Below, piece by piece: positions 26,007 to 35,036 of a DNA stretch of 46,201 bases. The stretch spans positions 1 to 46,201 of the forward strand of contig JBFXAN010000038.1 of assembly GCA_050184225.1 (NCBI GenBank), read 5' to 3'. Every line of letters begins with the position of its first letter. Within the stretch, counting starts at the first letter, position 1. A model generated the notes under the pieces. The model did not search any database. It was not told where the DNA came from and worked only from the letters and a program-made list of their open reading frames with translations. This DNA comes from JBFXAN01 sp050184225 (GTDB lineage: Bacteria > Chloroflexota > Dehalococcoidia > CAUJGQ01). The translations under genes were made by a program, and so were the position numbers.

Positions 26007-26135
26007 GGCGATGGGAGTATCGGCTCGGTGAGGTGATTACTCCTGGCAATGTATTCCACGTATCGTCCATTGAGGTGAATGTTGAGGCGGTGGGTGCAGC
26101 ATAAGGCCATCTCCTGGATCACCGTCCTGGGGAAT

Positions 26136-26174
26136 GACGCCGGTTGTGGGAGGGGTGACCCCACAACCGGCGTC
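26136..26174. terminator. Strong hairpin after the ABC permease gene
   Basis: A perfect 15-bp stem (26136-26150 and 26160-26174) with a 9-base loop. No T-run follows, so it is not a classical intrinsic terminator, though it may stall transcription or protect the mRNA end. It lies 130 bases after the permease stop and 66 bases before the next start. Confidence 0.5.
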
Positions 26175-26239
26175 CATACGACACCATACGCCGCGACCAT
26201 CCCACACCCCGCCACCAGATATCGAGTGAGGAGACGTTG

Positions 26240-26545
26240 ATGAAGCCGGATGAGGGTGTGGGGCAACTACGGGCATTTTTCAACCGATGGCCGGTCGGCA
26301 TGCAGTTCACCACCCGCGGCATTCAGGTCGGGGCCGGAATCCCTGACCTACTTCTGGCAGAGGAAGCAGCAGAGCAGCTACGCGCACAGGGATTGCTGGT
26401 GATGGAATCGATCGGCGCCACCCACCTATGGCGCCGGTGCGAGCCGGTGGCACCGCCGGCGGCGGTCGAAGTCCCGCCGGGATCAATCCCGACATTCGAT
26501 GCCACGAGTACTACTGCGCGATCCGCGACGCTAAGCGTCGGCTGA
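26240..26545 (+). CDS. Small unknown protein
   Basis: 101 residues, no family recognised. GAGGAG lies 6 bases before the ATG at 26240, which supports translation. The first 70 residues alternate helices and a short strand: MKPDEGVGQLRAFFNRWPVG, then FTTRGIQVGAGIPDLLLAEE, AAEQLRAQGLLVMESIGATH and LWRRC, a pattern compatible with a winged-helix fold. The C-terminal 30 residues are low complexity. It is followed by the solute-binding lipoprotein gene after 57 bases. A DNA-binding role is only a structural guess. Confidence 0.6.
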   Translation: MKPDEGVGQLRAFFNRWPVGMQFTTRGIQVGAGIPDLLLAEEAAEQLRAQGLLVMESIGATHLWRRCEPVAPPAAVEVPPGSIPTFDATSTTARSATLSVG

Positions 26546-26602
26546 CACAAGAATCTCCAAGCAAACATTCCAAGAGAGAGGACTGAGGGAGGGGAGACAT
26601 TC

Positions 26603-28345
26603 ATGGCTTCAGGAGTGCATACCGGGCCTTTTTTCCACCGGCGCGTTACGCGACGCGCCGGGATTCGGGCAGGCGCCATCGGTGTGATGGGAGCTTCGGC
26701 TTGGCTCGTCGCCTGCGGCGGCGACGACGACGATGGCGGTCAGACATCTTCGACCGGGGGCGCGGCCGCCACACAGGCGGCGACAGCCGCCGGCGAACCG
26801 AAGCGCGGCGGGACGATCTCGCTACGGTATTCCGGTACACCTCCGCTTGATCCGTTTGCCAACACGACCTTCCGGGCACAAACCCAGGCCGGCTTTGTCT
26901 ACAGCCGCCTGCTCAAGTTCAAGACTGGCCCGACACCGGAAACGGCCTTTAACTACGAGACGGTGCCGGATCTCGCCCAGAGCGTCGAGACGGTCGGCGA
27001 TGGCACACAGATCACTTTCAAGCTGCAACCAAACGCCACCTTCCACAACAAGCCGCCGGTCAATGGTCGCGCCGTCACCAGCGAGGACGTAAAGTTCTCC
27101 TTTGATCGATTCCGCACCGAGCCGAAGAACAGCAACCGCAGTGCCTTTGGCTCCGAGAAGAATCCGATCGTCACCGCGATGGAGACTCCGGACCCGAAGA
27201 CGGTGGTTGTCAAGCTGGCGAAGCCGTACGCGCCGATCCAGAACCTGTTCGCCAATCCACAGTATCTCTGGATCCTGCCGACCGAGTCCGACGGCGGCTT
27301 CGATCCGGCGGCCGAGCAGATTGGCAGCGGCCCGTGGGTGCTCAAGCAGGTGCAACCCGACATCGCCGTCGAGATGAGCCGCAACGGGTCGTGGTTTATT
27401 CCAGATGTGCCCTACACCGATACGGCCCGCGCCGTGATCATTCCGGAGGTGGCACAGGAGATCGCGCAGTTCCAGGCGGAGCGGCTGGACTTTGCCGCCA
27501 TCCCGCTGGAGAACAAGCCGGACGTCGAGACGTCCAACCCGAACGCATCATTCGTCACGTATACCCCGACCACGTACACGTTCATCTCCCCGCAGCAGCG
27601 GGAAGGGTCGCCGTTCCGCGACGAGCGGGTCCGGCAGGCGCTGTCGGTGGCGATTGACCGGGCGGCGTGGGGCGACCTGCTCTATCTCAGCGAAGGGGTC
27701 AAGGATCTCAACGCCGTCCCGGCATCGATGGGGAAATGGTGGCTGGATCCGACCGGCAAGGATGCCGGCCCTGGCGCAAAGTGGTTCAAGTTCGATATGG
27801 CCGAGGCGAAGAAGTTGTCCGAGGCCGCCGGCTTCTCCGGGCAGCAGTTCAACTTCATCTACGCGGGCAACGCCTATGGCGAACGCTTCAATCAAGGCGC
27901 CGAGGCGATATCGGGCATGCTAAACCAAGCCAACCTCAAGTCGCAGATCATCGTGCAGGACTACCTGCGTGAGTACATCGCCGCCGGTCAGACCTTCTTC
28001 GGCAACTACCAGGGTGTCTTCTACGGACTCCAGACGCCGTTCACCGATGCGCATGACTACCTGTTCAATATGCTCTCGGTTAACAGCTTTCGGAATCACG
28101 CGGGCATCAACGACCCGCGCCTGGATCAGATGATTCAGGATGAGGAAGCAACGCTGAACGAAGCCGAACGGGTGAAGAAGGTCCACGACATTCAGCGCTA
28201 CGTGATGGAGAAGATGTACTACATCCCGATGGCCGTCGGAAACGCGTACATTGGCCTGCAACCCTGGGTGAAGGATTACCGGTACAGCGCCACCTACGGC
28301 GTCGGCACGGAGAATTATCCCACCGTTTGGCTCGACCGCGGGTAG
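26603..28345 (+). CDS. ABC transporter substrate-binding lipoprotein (family 5, peptide/oligopeptide type)
   Basis: 580 residues. The N-terminus carries a twin-arginine-like RRVTRRAGIRAG, a hydrophobic stretch and the lipobox LVAC with Cys38, then a Gly/Asp/Thr-rich linker. The mature part follows the SBP family 5 pattern: PKRGGTISLRYSGTPPLDPF, VPDLAQSVETVGDGTQITFK, NGRAVTSEDVKFSFDRFRTE, and RDERVRQALSVAIDRAAWGD. Such lipoproteins bind peptides, nickel or sugars outside the cell for import. No permease or ATPase gene of the Dpp/Opp type is adjacent, so its partners must be elsewhere. GGGAGGGGAGAC precedes the ATG closely. A hairpin follows the gene. Confidence 0.93.
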   Translation: MASGVHTGPFFHRRVTRRAGIRAGAIGVMGASAWLVACGGDDDDGGQTSSTGGAAATQAATAAGEPKRGGTISLRYSGTPPLDPFANTTFRAQTQAGFVYSRLLKFKTGPTPETAFNYETVPDLAQSVETVGDGTQITFKLQPNATFHNKPPVNGRAVTSEDVKFSFDRFRTEPKNSNRSAFGSEKNPIVTAMETPDPKTVVVKLAKPYAPIQNLFANPQYLWILPTESDGGFDPAAEQIGSGPWVLKQVQPDIAVEMSRNGSWFIPDVPYTDTARAVIIPEVAQEIAQFQAERLDFAAIPLENKPDVETSNPNASFVTYTPTTYTFISPQQREGSPFRDERVRQALSVAIDRAAWGDLLYLSEGVKDLNAVPASMGKWWLDPTGKDAGPGAKWFKFDMAEAKKLSEAAGFSGQQFNFIYAGNAYGERFNQGAEAISGMLNQANLKSQIIVQDYLREYIAAGQTFFGNYQGVFYGLQTPFTDAHDYLFNMLSVNSFRNHAGINDPRLDQMIQDEEATLNEAERVKKVHDIQRYVMEKMYYIPMAVGNAYIGLQPWVKDYRYSATYGVGTENYPTVWLDRG

Positions 28346-28376
28346 GACCGATACCAAGTACTATCGAACCTTGTCC

Positions 28377-28406
28377 AGAGGGCCGGCGCGATTGCGCCGG
28401 CCCTCT
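28377..28406 (+). terminator. Hairpin after the solute-binding protein gene
   Basis: A 13-bp perfect stem (28377-28389 and 28394-28406) with loop GATT lies 31 bases after the stop codon. There is no T-tract, but its position and strength suit a terminator. Confidence 0.6.
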
Positions 28407-28485
28407 GTCGATCGAGTGGCGTGCGGCGATCTGCTGTTCTATGGTCTGAACGAATCGCGCGTTCGACGCGGGATGTAGGGGCGCG

Positions 28486-29067
28486 ATGCTGTTCAAACAG
28501 CACCACTGGGCCGGGCTGGCCGATGAGAGCATCACCGTCGCGTTTCGACGCTGGCGTCGACCGACCGTGCGCGCCGGCGGCCGGCTTCAGACACCGGCCG
28601 GTGTGCTGGCGATCGACATACTCCGCGAGGTGATGCCTGCTGATATCAGTGAGGAAGACGCCCACCGCGCCGGGTTTGGATCGCGCGCGGCCCTCCTCGA
28701 GGAACTTGAGTCCCGCGCCGACGGCGCCCTGTACTGCATCGAGTTTCACCGCGTTGGGTTGGACCCGCGGGAGCAGCTTCGGCTCCAAGCGGTGTTCGAT
28801 GGGGCCGAGTTGGACGAACTGCGACGCCGGCTGGCACGGCTCGACGCGGTGAGCAAGCGCGGCCCGTGGACGATGGCGGTGCTGCACCTGATCGCCCAGC
28901 ATCCGGGCACACGGGCGACTGAACTCGCCGCCCAGGTCAACCGAGAGGTTCCGCTGTTCAAAGCAGACGTCCGCAAGCTCAAGAACCTCGGCCTGACCGA
29001 GAGCCTGGGCACCGGCTACCGTATTTCACCACGCGGGCGTGCATTCCTCGAACACGCGGCGCCTTGA
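28486..29067 (+). CDS. ASCH-like/winged-helix protein
   Basis: 193 residues. The first 90 residues (LFKQHHWAGLADESITVAFR, then RWRRPTVRAGGRLQTPAGVL and AIDILREVMPADISEEDAHR) match the ASCH/PUA-like fold associated with RNA binding. Residues about 115-190 look like a winged helix: GPWTMAVLHLIAQHPGTRAT, ELAAQVNREVPLFKADVRKL, KNLGLTESLGTGYRISPRGR. This pairing is recurrent in uncharacterised actinobacterial and chloroflexal proteins. It could be an RNA- or DNA-binding regulator. AGGGG lies 4 bases before the ATG. It stands alone between a hairpin and a 276-base gap, in which no gene was recognised. Confidence 0.72.
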   Translation: MLFKQHHWAGLADESITVAFRRWRRPTVRAGGRLQTPAGVLAIDILREVMPADISEEDAHRAGFGSRAALLEELESRADGALYCIEFHRVGLDPREQLRLQAVFDGAELDELRRRLARLDAVSKRGPWTMAVLHLIAQHPGTRATELAAQVNREVPLFKADVRKLKNLGLTESLGTGYRISPRGRAFLEHAAP

Positions 29068-29343
29068 CCGCTGATCCAGCACTTCCTTGAACACCCATTT
29101 CTACCTTCGTTCGGTAGCGCTACTCCCGTCGCTGAATTCGTTCCGCCCTCGTCGGGTACGTCGTCTCGGCGACCAATGGCCACGCGATGTGGTCCCAATG
29201 TCCCGGCGAAGCGGCACGAGAGACGCGAACGCGGACCGTTCGAGAAGACCGCCGAGAGTAAGTCCTGTGGGACGCGGTGCCCTTCCGTCTGTCACCTTAC
29301 GGTCGGTATGGGGCATGACCCACCACAAAGGAGACATTCTTTC

Positions 29344-30750
29344 ATGGTTATCGAACTTTCCGGCCCGCAGACCGTTCGCGTACAGGAGCCGATCGAGACC
29401 CTGCGCCTGCGTCTGCGCGGTGAGTTGATTCAACCAGGCCACGCATCCTATGACCCGGCGCGAATTGTGCACTGGGGCTCGATCGACCGACGGCCGGCGC
29501 TGATCGTCCGGGCCGAGGATGAGGTCGACGTGATCGCGGCGGTGGATTTCGCACGGGAGACGGGAACGCCGCTGGCGATCCGCAGCGGTGGTCATGGTTT
29601 TGCCGGTCACGGCATGGTCGATGGCGGCATCGTCGTCGATATGTCGGGCATGAAGTCGATGCGGATCGACCCGGTGCGCCGTACGGCACGGGTGCAGCCA
29701 GGTCTCAACTGGGGTGAGTACGCCGAGCAGGCGCATGCCTACGGCCTGGCGACTTCATCCGGTGATGTTGCCACTGTCGGTGTCGGCGGACTGACGGCCG
29801 GCGGCGGCATCGGTTGGATGGCGCGCAAGTATGGACTGACGATCGATCATCTGATCTCGGCTGAGATCGTGACGGCAGACGGCCGCCTGGTGCGGGCGAG
29901 CGAAAACGAACATCCAGACCTCTTCTGGGCGGTGCGCGGCGGTGGCGGCAACTTCGGCGTGATCACGTCGCTGGAGTTCCGGCTCGAGCCCGCGGGTACG
30001 ATCCTGGGCGGGGGCACCTTCTACCCCGCCGCCGACGCCGCGAACATCATCCGCGCCGCCGCCGATTACGCCGCGCAAGCGCCGGATGAATTGACGACGA
30101 TGGTGATGGTGATGCACGCGCCGCCGCTGCCGTTCATTCCCGCGGAGCAGGTCGGCAAGCTGGCGGTCCTCGTCGCCTTCTGCTACGTCGGCGACCTCGC
30201 CGAGGGCGAGCGCGTGGTCGCGCCGCTGCGGACGTTGGGCGAGCCGATCGTGGACATGGTGATGCCGATGCCGTATCCGGGGATGTTCGAGCTGACGAGA
30301 GACCTTGCCCTCCCGGGCCGCCGGCTGGGCGTGCGCTCGATGTACCTGGAGTCGCTGACCGATGACGCGATCGAGACGGTGATCGGTCACACCGGCGCGG
30401 CAACCTCACCCTTCGCGATGGCACAGCTGCGGGTGCTCGGCGGCGCGATGGCCCGCGTCCCGGCGGATGCGACCGCCTTTGGGCATCGCGACAAGCAGTT
30501 CATGCTCTCGGTGGTTACCGAGTGGGAGGACCCGGCCGAGGACGAGCAGCAGCAGGCCTGGACGGAGCGGTTCTACGCGGCGCTGCGCCCGCATGCCGCC
30601 GGCGTCTACGTCAACTTCCTCGCCGACGAAGGCGAGGCGCGGGTACGCGAGGCATACAAGGCGGCGACGTACGAGCGACTGGCGGCGGTCAAGGCGCAGT
30701 ACGACCCGACGAACCTATTCCGGCAGAATCAGAACATCAAGCCGGCGTAG
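29344..30750 (+). CDS. FAD-linked oxidoreductase (PCMH/BBE type)
   Basis: 468 residues of the berberine-bridge-enzyme-like family. The PCMH FAD domain has PLAIRSGGHGFAGHGMVDGG, where His84 is the usual covalent FAD attachment point. The second attachment cysteine is not present: the matching stretch reads GDVATVGVGGLTAGGGIGWM, so mono-covalent FAD is expected. The C-terminal BBE motif is YERLAAVKAQYDPTNLFRQN. Members oxidise alcohols, sugars or secondary metabolites with O2. AAAGGAG lies about 11 bases before the ATG at 29344; the longer frame to 29176 is not supported. A hairpin at 30779-30808 follows as a likely terminator. Confidence 0.9.
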   Translation: MVIELSGPQTVRVQEPIETLRLRLRGELIQPGHASYDPARIVHWGSIDRRPALIVRAEDEVDVIAAVDFARETGTPLAIRSGGHGFAGHGMVDGGIVVDMSGMKSMRIDPVRRTARVQPGLNWGEYAEQAHAYGLATSSGDVATVGVGGLTAGGGIGWMARKYGLTIDHLISAEIVTADGRLVRASENEHPDLFWAVRGGGGNFGVITSLEFRLEPAGTILGGGTFYPAADAANIIRAAADYAAQAPDELTTMVMVMHAPPLPFIPAEQVGKLAVLVAFCYVGDLAEGERVVAPLRTLGEPIVDMVMPMPYPGMFELTRDLALPGRRLGVRSMYLESLTDDAIETVIGHTGAATSPFAMAQLRVLGGAMARVPADATAFGHRDKQFMLSVVTEWEDPAEDEQQQAWTERFYAALRPHAAGVYVNFLADEGEARVREAYKAATYERLAAVKAQYDPTNLFRQNQNIKPA

Positions 30751-30763
30751 GGAAGGGCGGCGT

Positions 30764-30934
30764 GCCCTCACCCCCCGACCCCCTCTCCCGTCGGGACGGG
30801 AGAGGGGGAGACTCACTCAACCGTGAACGCCAACCAGTACCCTGATGCGATCTGACCGATCGACCAATCCATACTGATGGTCGCACGAGGCTCCCCTCTC
30901 CTGCTCCGGCGGGAGAGGGGTCGGGGGTGAGGGC
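30764..30934. repeat. Inverted repeat region after the FAD oxidoreductase
   Basis: A 14-bp stem with a 2-base loop (30779-30792 and 30795-30808) and a 9-bp stem (30893-30901 and 30912-30920) lie in the 199-base gap between convergent genes. The outer parts (about 30764-30789 and 30910-30934) are also near-perfect inverted repeats of each other. The arms consist of CCCTCTCCC and GGGAGAGGG units. It probably ends transcription from both sides. Confidence 0.75.
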
Positions 30935-30949
30935 GGTCTTCCCACTCAC

Positions 30950-32188
30950 TCACCTCGCGGCCGGCATCGCTTCCTTGACCGGCACGGTTCGCTGGATGTC
31001 GCCGACAATGCCGGCCTGCATGAGGGCGTTCAGCGCTTCACCTTCAAGCCCCAATTCCTCGGCAAGCACTTCTTTGGAGTGTTCGCCGAGGAGCGGGGCG
31101 GGGCGGACTGTGACCTCTGAACCGCTGAGGTGGATCGGCGGGCCGATGAACTCCCAGGCGCCGCGCTCCGGGTGCTCTACCGTCACGACCATGTCGCGGG
31201 CGTGCAGGTGCGGATCGGAGAGCAGTTCCATCGAGTCCAGCACCGCGCCGGCGGGGACGCCGGCACCAGCCAGCACTTCCATCGCTTCCTGCTTCGTCCG
31301 CTGGCGGGTCCAGGCGGCGATGATCTCCCAGATTTCATCGCCGTGCTCGCGTCGGGCCGCTGGTAGATAGAACTCTTCCCTGGTACAGAGATCGGGACGC
31401 TCGATCGAGGTCCAGAGCGCGTCCAACATCCGGGTCGTGTTGGGCATGATGTAGATGTAGTCGTTCGGGCCGCCGGGGGCGCAGGGGTAGAGGTCGGTTG
31501 GGGCGAGCGTGCGGTTGCCGCGGCGCGGTACGGGCCGTCCGGGGTCGCGCTCGCGCTGCGAGAGGGCGGTGCGAATCAGGTTGGCGACGCCTTCCTGCAT
31601 CGAGACTTCGACCTTCTGCCCCTCGCCCGTCTCCTGACGCTGCACGTAGGCGGCGAGGATGCCGATCGCGGCGAGCATGCCGGTGCCGGTGTCGCCCATC
31701 GTTGGGCCGGGGCGCAGCGGCGGGCCGTCCTCCGTGCCGGTGATGCTGAAGGCGCCGCCGAACGCCTGAGCGACCATGTCGTAGCAGCGATAGGCCGCAT
31801 AGGGGCCGTAGGTGCCGAAGCCCTTGACCGTGCAGTAGATCACGCCGGGATGGACCTGCTTGAGCGTCTCATATCCCAGACCGAACTTCTCCATTGTGCC
31901 CAGGGAGAAGTTTTCCATGACCACGTCGAAGCGTGGCAGCAGGCGCAGGAAGAGTTCGCGGCCTTCCTCAGAACGCAGATTGAGCGCGAGGCTGCGCTTG
32001 TTCGCGTTGAAGCTGAGGAAATAGAGTGAATCACCTCGTCCCGGCTCGGTATGGCGTCCCGGGTCGCCGACTCCCGCCTGCTCGACCTTGACGACGTTTG
32101 CGCCGAGCCAGGCGAGCATCTGGGTGCATGACGTGCCCGCCTCATATTGCGTCAGGTCCAGGATCTTCATTCGCTCCAATGCCGGCAT
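30950..32188 (-). CDS. CaiB/BaiF family class III CoA-transferase
   Basis: 412 residues. The order of conserved blocks fits the family: MKILDLTQYEAGTSCTQMLA, LGANVVKVEQAGVGDPGRH, SFNANKRSLALNLRSEEGRE, VVMENFSLGTMEKFGLGYE, and GPTMGDTGTGMLAAIGILAA, whose Asp166 is the expected acyl-anhydride nucleophile. Such enzymes move CoA between carboxylic acids, for example formyl, carnitine or bile-acid CoA esters. GGAGG lies 7 bases before the ATG at 32188. The length is normal. The substrate cannot be deduced; the Nudix, hydrolase and LLM genes upstream share its strand. Confidence 0.93.
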   Translation of the reverse strand: MPALERMKILDLTQYEAGTSCTQMLAWLGANVVKVEQAGVGDPGRHTEPGRGDSLYFLSFNANKRSLALNLRSEEGRELFLRLLPRFDVVMENFSLGTMEKFGLGYETLKQVHPGVIYCTVKGFGTYGPYAAYRCYDMVAQAFGGAFSITGTEDGPPLRPGPTMGDTGTGMLAAIGILAAYVQRQETGEGQKVEVSMQEGVANLIRTALSQRERDPGRPVPRRGNRTLAPTDLYPCAPGGPNDYIYIMPNTTRMLDALWTSIERPDLCTREEFYLPAARREHGDEIWEIIAAWTRQRTKQEAMEVLAGAGVPAGAVLDSMELLSDPHLHARDMVVTVEHPERGAWEFIGPPIHLSGSEVTVRPAPLLGEHSKEVLAEELGLEGEALNALMQAGIVGDIQRTVPVKEAMPAAR

Positions 32189-32317
32189 AGCTGCTCCTCC
32201 CTGCTACGCGGATCCTGCCGTTGGCCGTGATCCTACGCTGTGTTCGAGCAGATTGTAAGAGGGAATCAGACATGCGGTGTCGCTGCGCCTTGCATCACCG
32301 CGGGCGATGCAGATGTG

Positions 32318-32818
32318 CTACGGCAACCGACCGATACAGACCTCGGGAAGGCCGGCGAGGGCATCGCGCACGGCGCGATGGACGGGCGTCGTGATGTCAT
32401 CCGGCCGAACGTAGCGCCAGGATTCGTGTTCCTCAGAGAGGAAAGGCGGATCGATGAGCGGCGAGCAGCGGAAGGCGAAGTACATCTCCCGCTGCGATGG
32501 GAGCGCGTAGATGCCGGTGAGCCGTTCGACGGTCACGCTGACGCTTAGCTCCTCACGGCACTCACGGGTGAGGCCGTGCAGCGGATCTTCGCCGGCCTCG
32601 ATCGCGCCGCCGGGCAACAGCCAGTGGCCGGAGTAGCGGGCGCGCAGCATGAGCACGCGGCCAGCGTCGTCGGGAATGACGGCGACGCTGACAAGCAGCG
32701 CCTTCGGCAGCATCTGCCGGATCGCGCGATGCTTGACCGGCCAGGGCAGCGGCGTGTATCGCAACGCCAGCATCAGGCCAAAACGCAACCGGCGGTGAAG
32801 ACCGCTGGCTCGTGTCAC
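32318..32818 (-). CDS. Nudix hydrolase
   Basis: 166 residues. The Nudix box is present in GGAIEAGEDPLHGLTREC and REELS: Gly71, Glu77, Arg85, Glu86, Glu89 and Glu90 fit the pattern, while the late Gly is Ser92. The core begins KALLVSVAVIPDDAGRVLML. It should hydrolyse a nucleoside diphosphate derivative. The N-terminal 38 residues are basic and specific to this protein. Translation starts at a GTG whose TGA overlap with the hydrolase gene (GTGA) indicates coupling to that gene. The CoA-transferase gene lies downstream on the same strand. Confidence 0.88.
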   Translation of the reverse strand: MTRASGLHRRLRFGLMLALRYTPLPWPVKHRAIRQMLPKALLVSVAVIPDDAGRVLMLRARYSGHWLLPGGAIEAGEDPLHGLTRECREELSVSVTVERLTGIYALPSQREMYFAFRCSPLIDPPFLSEEHESWRYVRPDDITTPVHRAVRDALAGLPEVCIGRLP

Positions 32819-33636
32819 ACGGCCGCTTCGGCGGTGCTCACCGCCTGGAGAAACTCGGTGACGGCGCGGACGCTCTCCTCCGGGTGAGACGAGGGGAAGA
32901 TGTGGGCGGCATCCGGGATGATGTGCAGCCGGCTGCCGGCGATCCGCTCGTGCAGGATCCGGGAGTTTTCGGGTGGAACGAGGATATCGCGGTCGCCGGT
33001 GATGATCAGTGTTGGGATCGCGATCTGATGCAGGCGTTCGTGACTGCTCCAGGCGCGGATCGCCGCCATCTGATGATTGCGCGTCGCGATCGGCGTCGGG
33101 TTGGCGAGCGTGCGGTCCAGCATGCTTTCGAGGAAGTCCTGGTTCGAGGCGACGAACTCCGGCGTATAGCCGGCGGCCCAGCCGCGCCGCGCCGCCTCGC
33201 GTGGGTCCATCCCTTCGGGGATAACGAGCAGGGCGATCGTCTCCTGCGACGCGGCGACGGACACGGGCGCGCCGCAGTTGGTGCAGCCGAGCACGAGGCC
33301 GATCACGCGTTCGGGGTGGTGCAGCGCGACTTCCTGGGCGATCATGCCGCCCATCGAGATGCCGAGCACATGGGCGCGGTCGATGCCCAGCGCATCGAGC
33401 ACGGCGACGGCATCGTCGGCCATTTGCGCGATCGACACCGGCGCGTCTGACCGGTCGGAGAGGCCGGTGCCGCGGTTATCGAGCGTGATCACGCGGAAGG
33501 AGCGGGCCAATCCCTCGACGAACTCCGGTCGCCACCCGGCCGAGCTACCGCCGAAGCCGTTGATCAGGATCAGCGGCTCGCCATCGCTGCGTACGTCGAA
33601 GTGGATCTGGGTGTCATTGACCTGTGTTTGTGGCAT
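32815..33636 (-). CDS. Alpha/beta hydrolase
   Basis: 273 residues of the alpha/beta-hydrolase fold. The oxyanion region is LILINGFGGSSAGW, followed by VITLDNRGTGLSDR. The nucleophile elbow is GISMGG with Ser94, the acid is in IITGDRDILVPPEN and the histidine in IIPDAAHIFPSSHP. It resembles 3-oxoadipate enol-lactonase or other ester/lactone hydrolases. The ATG at 33636 is preferred because homology starts there (QTQVNDTQIHFDV); GGAGGGG upstream belongs to an inverted repeat and may serve as the ribosome site. The stop overlaps the GTG of the Nudix gene. Confidence 0.92.
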   Translation of the reverse strand: MPQTQVNDTQIHFDVRSDGEPLILINGFGGSSAGWRPEFVEGLARSFRVITLDNRGTGLSDRSDAPVSIAQMADDAVAVLDALGIDRAHVLGISMGGMIAQEVALHHPERVIGLVLGCTNCGAPVSVAASQETIALLVIPEGMDPREAARRGWAAGYTPEFVASNQDFLESMLDRTLANPTPIATRNHQMAAIRAWSSHERLHQIAIPTLIITGDRDILVPPENSRILHERIAGSRLHIIPDAAHIFPSSHPEESVRAVTEFLQAVSTAEAAV

Positions 33637-33657
33637 GGGATACGACCCCTCCCCCGG

Positions 33658-33808
33658 CCCCTCCCCCCGCTGCCGCGCGGAGAGGGTGCACTCGTCTGAC
33701 CGCTGCTTGCCAACTCGTTCCCATTCCACCGCCAGGCCGCCGCGACGAGGATACTGGCCAACCCGTGCCGGCGAGGCTCCCCTCTCCGCGCGGCAGCGGG
33801 GGGAGGGG
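33658..33808. repeat. Perfect 29-bp inverted repeat with 93-base loop
   Basis: Arms 33658-33686 and 33780-33808 are perfect reverse complements, made of a C-run, a GCTGCCGCGCGG core and GAGAGGG. It fills the space between the LLM gene and the hydrolase gene on the same strand. No transposase or coding sequence is in the loop. It may be a mobile palindromic element. Confidence 0.85.
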
Positions 33809-33818
33809 TTCGACTTGG

Positions 33819-34958
33819 CTATCCTCCCACGGCCGCCGGTTGTTTCATCAGTTCCAGCGCCGGCGTGGTAGTCAGCGATGGCTTCTCCGGTTCTTTGAAG
33901 GCGGGCATTACCTGTTCGGCGAAGAGGCGGAGGGAGTTGAGCACCTTCTCGTGCGGGATCACCTGGTCGAAGTTGATCAGGAAGACCATGCGGTCGACGC
34001 CGATCGCTTCCCATTGTTTGAGGGCGTGGATGACCGTGTCGGGACTGCCGATCGGGGTGCCCTCGCGGACGGGGCCGGCGACGTCGCCGGGGCGCTGGCG
34101 AAGCTGGATCGCGGAGGCCTGGGAGCCATAGGCGGGGGAGGGGTAGATCGAGCCGACGCCGGCGAGGTGGGCGGCGGCGCGCATGAAGTGGAAAGCGCCG
34201 GGGCCGCCCACCTTCTGCGCCTCCTCGTCCGTCTCGGCGCAGTACATCCAGCCGACGCCGTTGACCTGCTCGTTGACGTACTCGCCGACCGGCTCGCAGG
34301 ACTTGATGATGCGGCGGTAGTCACGGACGCGCTGCTCGTATTCGGCGGGGGTGCCGATCGAGACGCCGAGCAGGCCGATGCCGCGCTCGGCCGCCTGGAT
34401 CGCCGTCTCCGGGCTGCTCACGGCCACCCAGAGGGGCGGGTGCGGCTTCTGGATCGGCTTGGGGAGGACGTTGCGCGGTGGGAAGCTGAAGTACTTGCCC
34501 TCGAAGGAGAAGTATTCGTCGCGCCACATGCGCGGGATCGCCCGCAGCGCCTCATCCCACATCTCTTTGGTGTCGTCCGGCTCGCAGCGGAAGCCGCCGA
34601 GCTCGGTCCAGGTGGCGCTGCGGCCGGTGCCGAACTCGAGGCGGCCGTTGGACATGATGTCGAGCGTCGCCGCGCGTTCGGCGCAGCGGACGGGGTGATT
34701 GAAGGGCGGCAGGATCATGCAGACGCCGTGACCGAGGTGGATGTTCTTGGTGCGGGCGGCGCAGGCGGAGAGGAAGACCTCCGGGGCGGAGCCGTGGCTG
34801 TACTCCTCGAGGAAGTGGTGCTCGACCTGCCAGACCTGGTCGAAGCCCAGTTCGTCGGCGAGCTCCACCTGCTCCAGCGCCTGCTGGTAGATGCGATACT
34901 CGCTGGCCGCGTCCCAGGGCCGGTTGACGGAATGCTCGTAGAAGATGCCGAATTTCAT
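33819..34958 (-). CDS. LLM-class flavin-dependent oxidoreductase
   Basis: 379 residues of the bacterial luciferase-like monooxygenase superfamily. It begins MKFGIFYEHSVNRPWDA, with LADELGFDQVWQVEHHFLEE, then FLSACAARTKNIHLGHGVCM, LDIMSNGRLEFGTGRSATWT and KPHPPLWVAVSSPETAIQAA. These are the TIM-barrel blocks that bind F420 or FMN; the EHHF motif is common in the FMN-dependent alkanal-like branch. It should oxygenate a small organic substrate, with an external flavin reductase. The start ATG lies close to a TCGG-rich repeated stretch (34981-35005). Confidence 0.92.
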   Translation of the reverse strand: MKFGIFYEHSVNRPWDAASEYRIYQQALEQVELADELGFDQVWQVEHHFLEEYSHGSAPEVFLSACAARTKNIHLGHGVCMILPPFNHPVRCAERAATLDIMSNGRLEFGTGRSATWTELGGFRCEPDDTKEMWDEALRAIPRMWRDEYFSFEGKYFSFPPRNVLPKPIQKPHPPLWVAVSSPETAIQAAERGIGLLGVSIGTPAEYEQRVRDYRRIIKSCEPVGEYVNEQVNGVGWMYCAETDEEAQKVGGPGAFHFMRAAAHLAGVGSIYPSPAYGSQASAIQLRQRPGDVAGPVREGTPIGSPDTVIHALKQWEAIGVDRMVFLINFDQVIPHEKVLNSLRLFAEQVMPAFKEPEKPSLTTTPALELMKQPAAVGG

Positions 34959-35036
34959 TGGCTCGCTCCGCTCGCGGGGAATCGGGAATCGGCAGTCGGC
35001 AGTCGGATTGGAGTGCCGGTTCTCCTTACGTGAACG

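Noticed and set aside
34981..35005. Short tandem TCGGNA-type repeat before the LLM gene
   Set aside because: It is too short and imperfect for a CRISPR or functional array. It looks like simple-sequence drift.
33624..35033. Long plus-strand open frame opposite the LLM gene
   Set aside because: It is a composition-driven shadow of a well-supported flavoprotein gene and has no recognisable domain.
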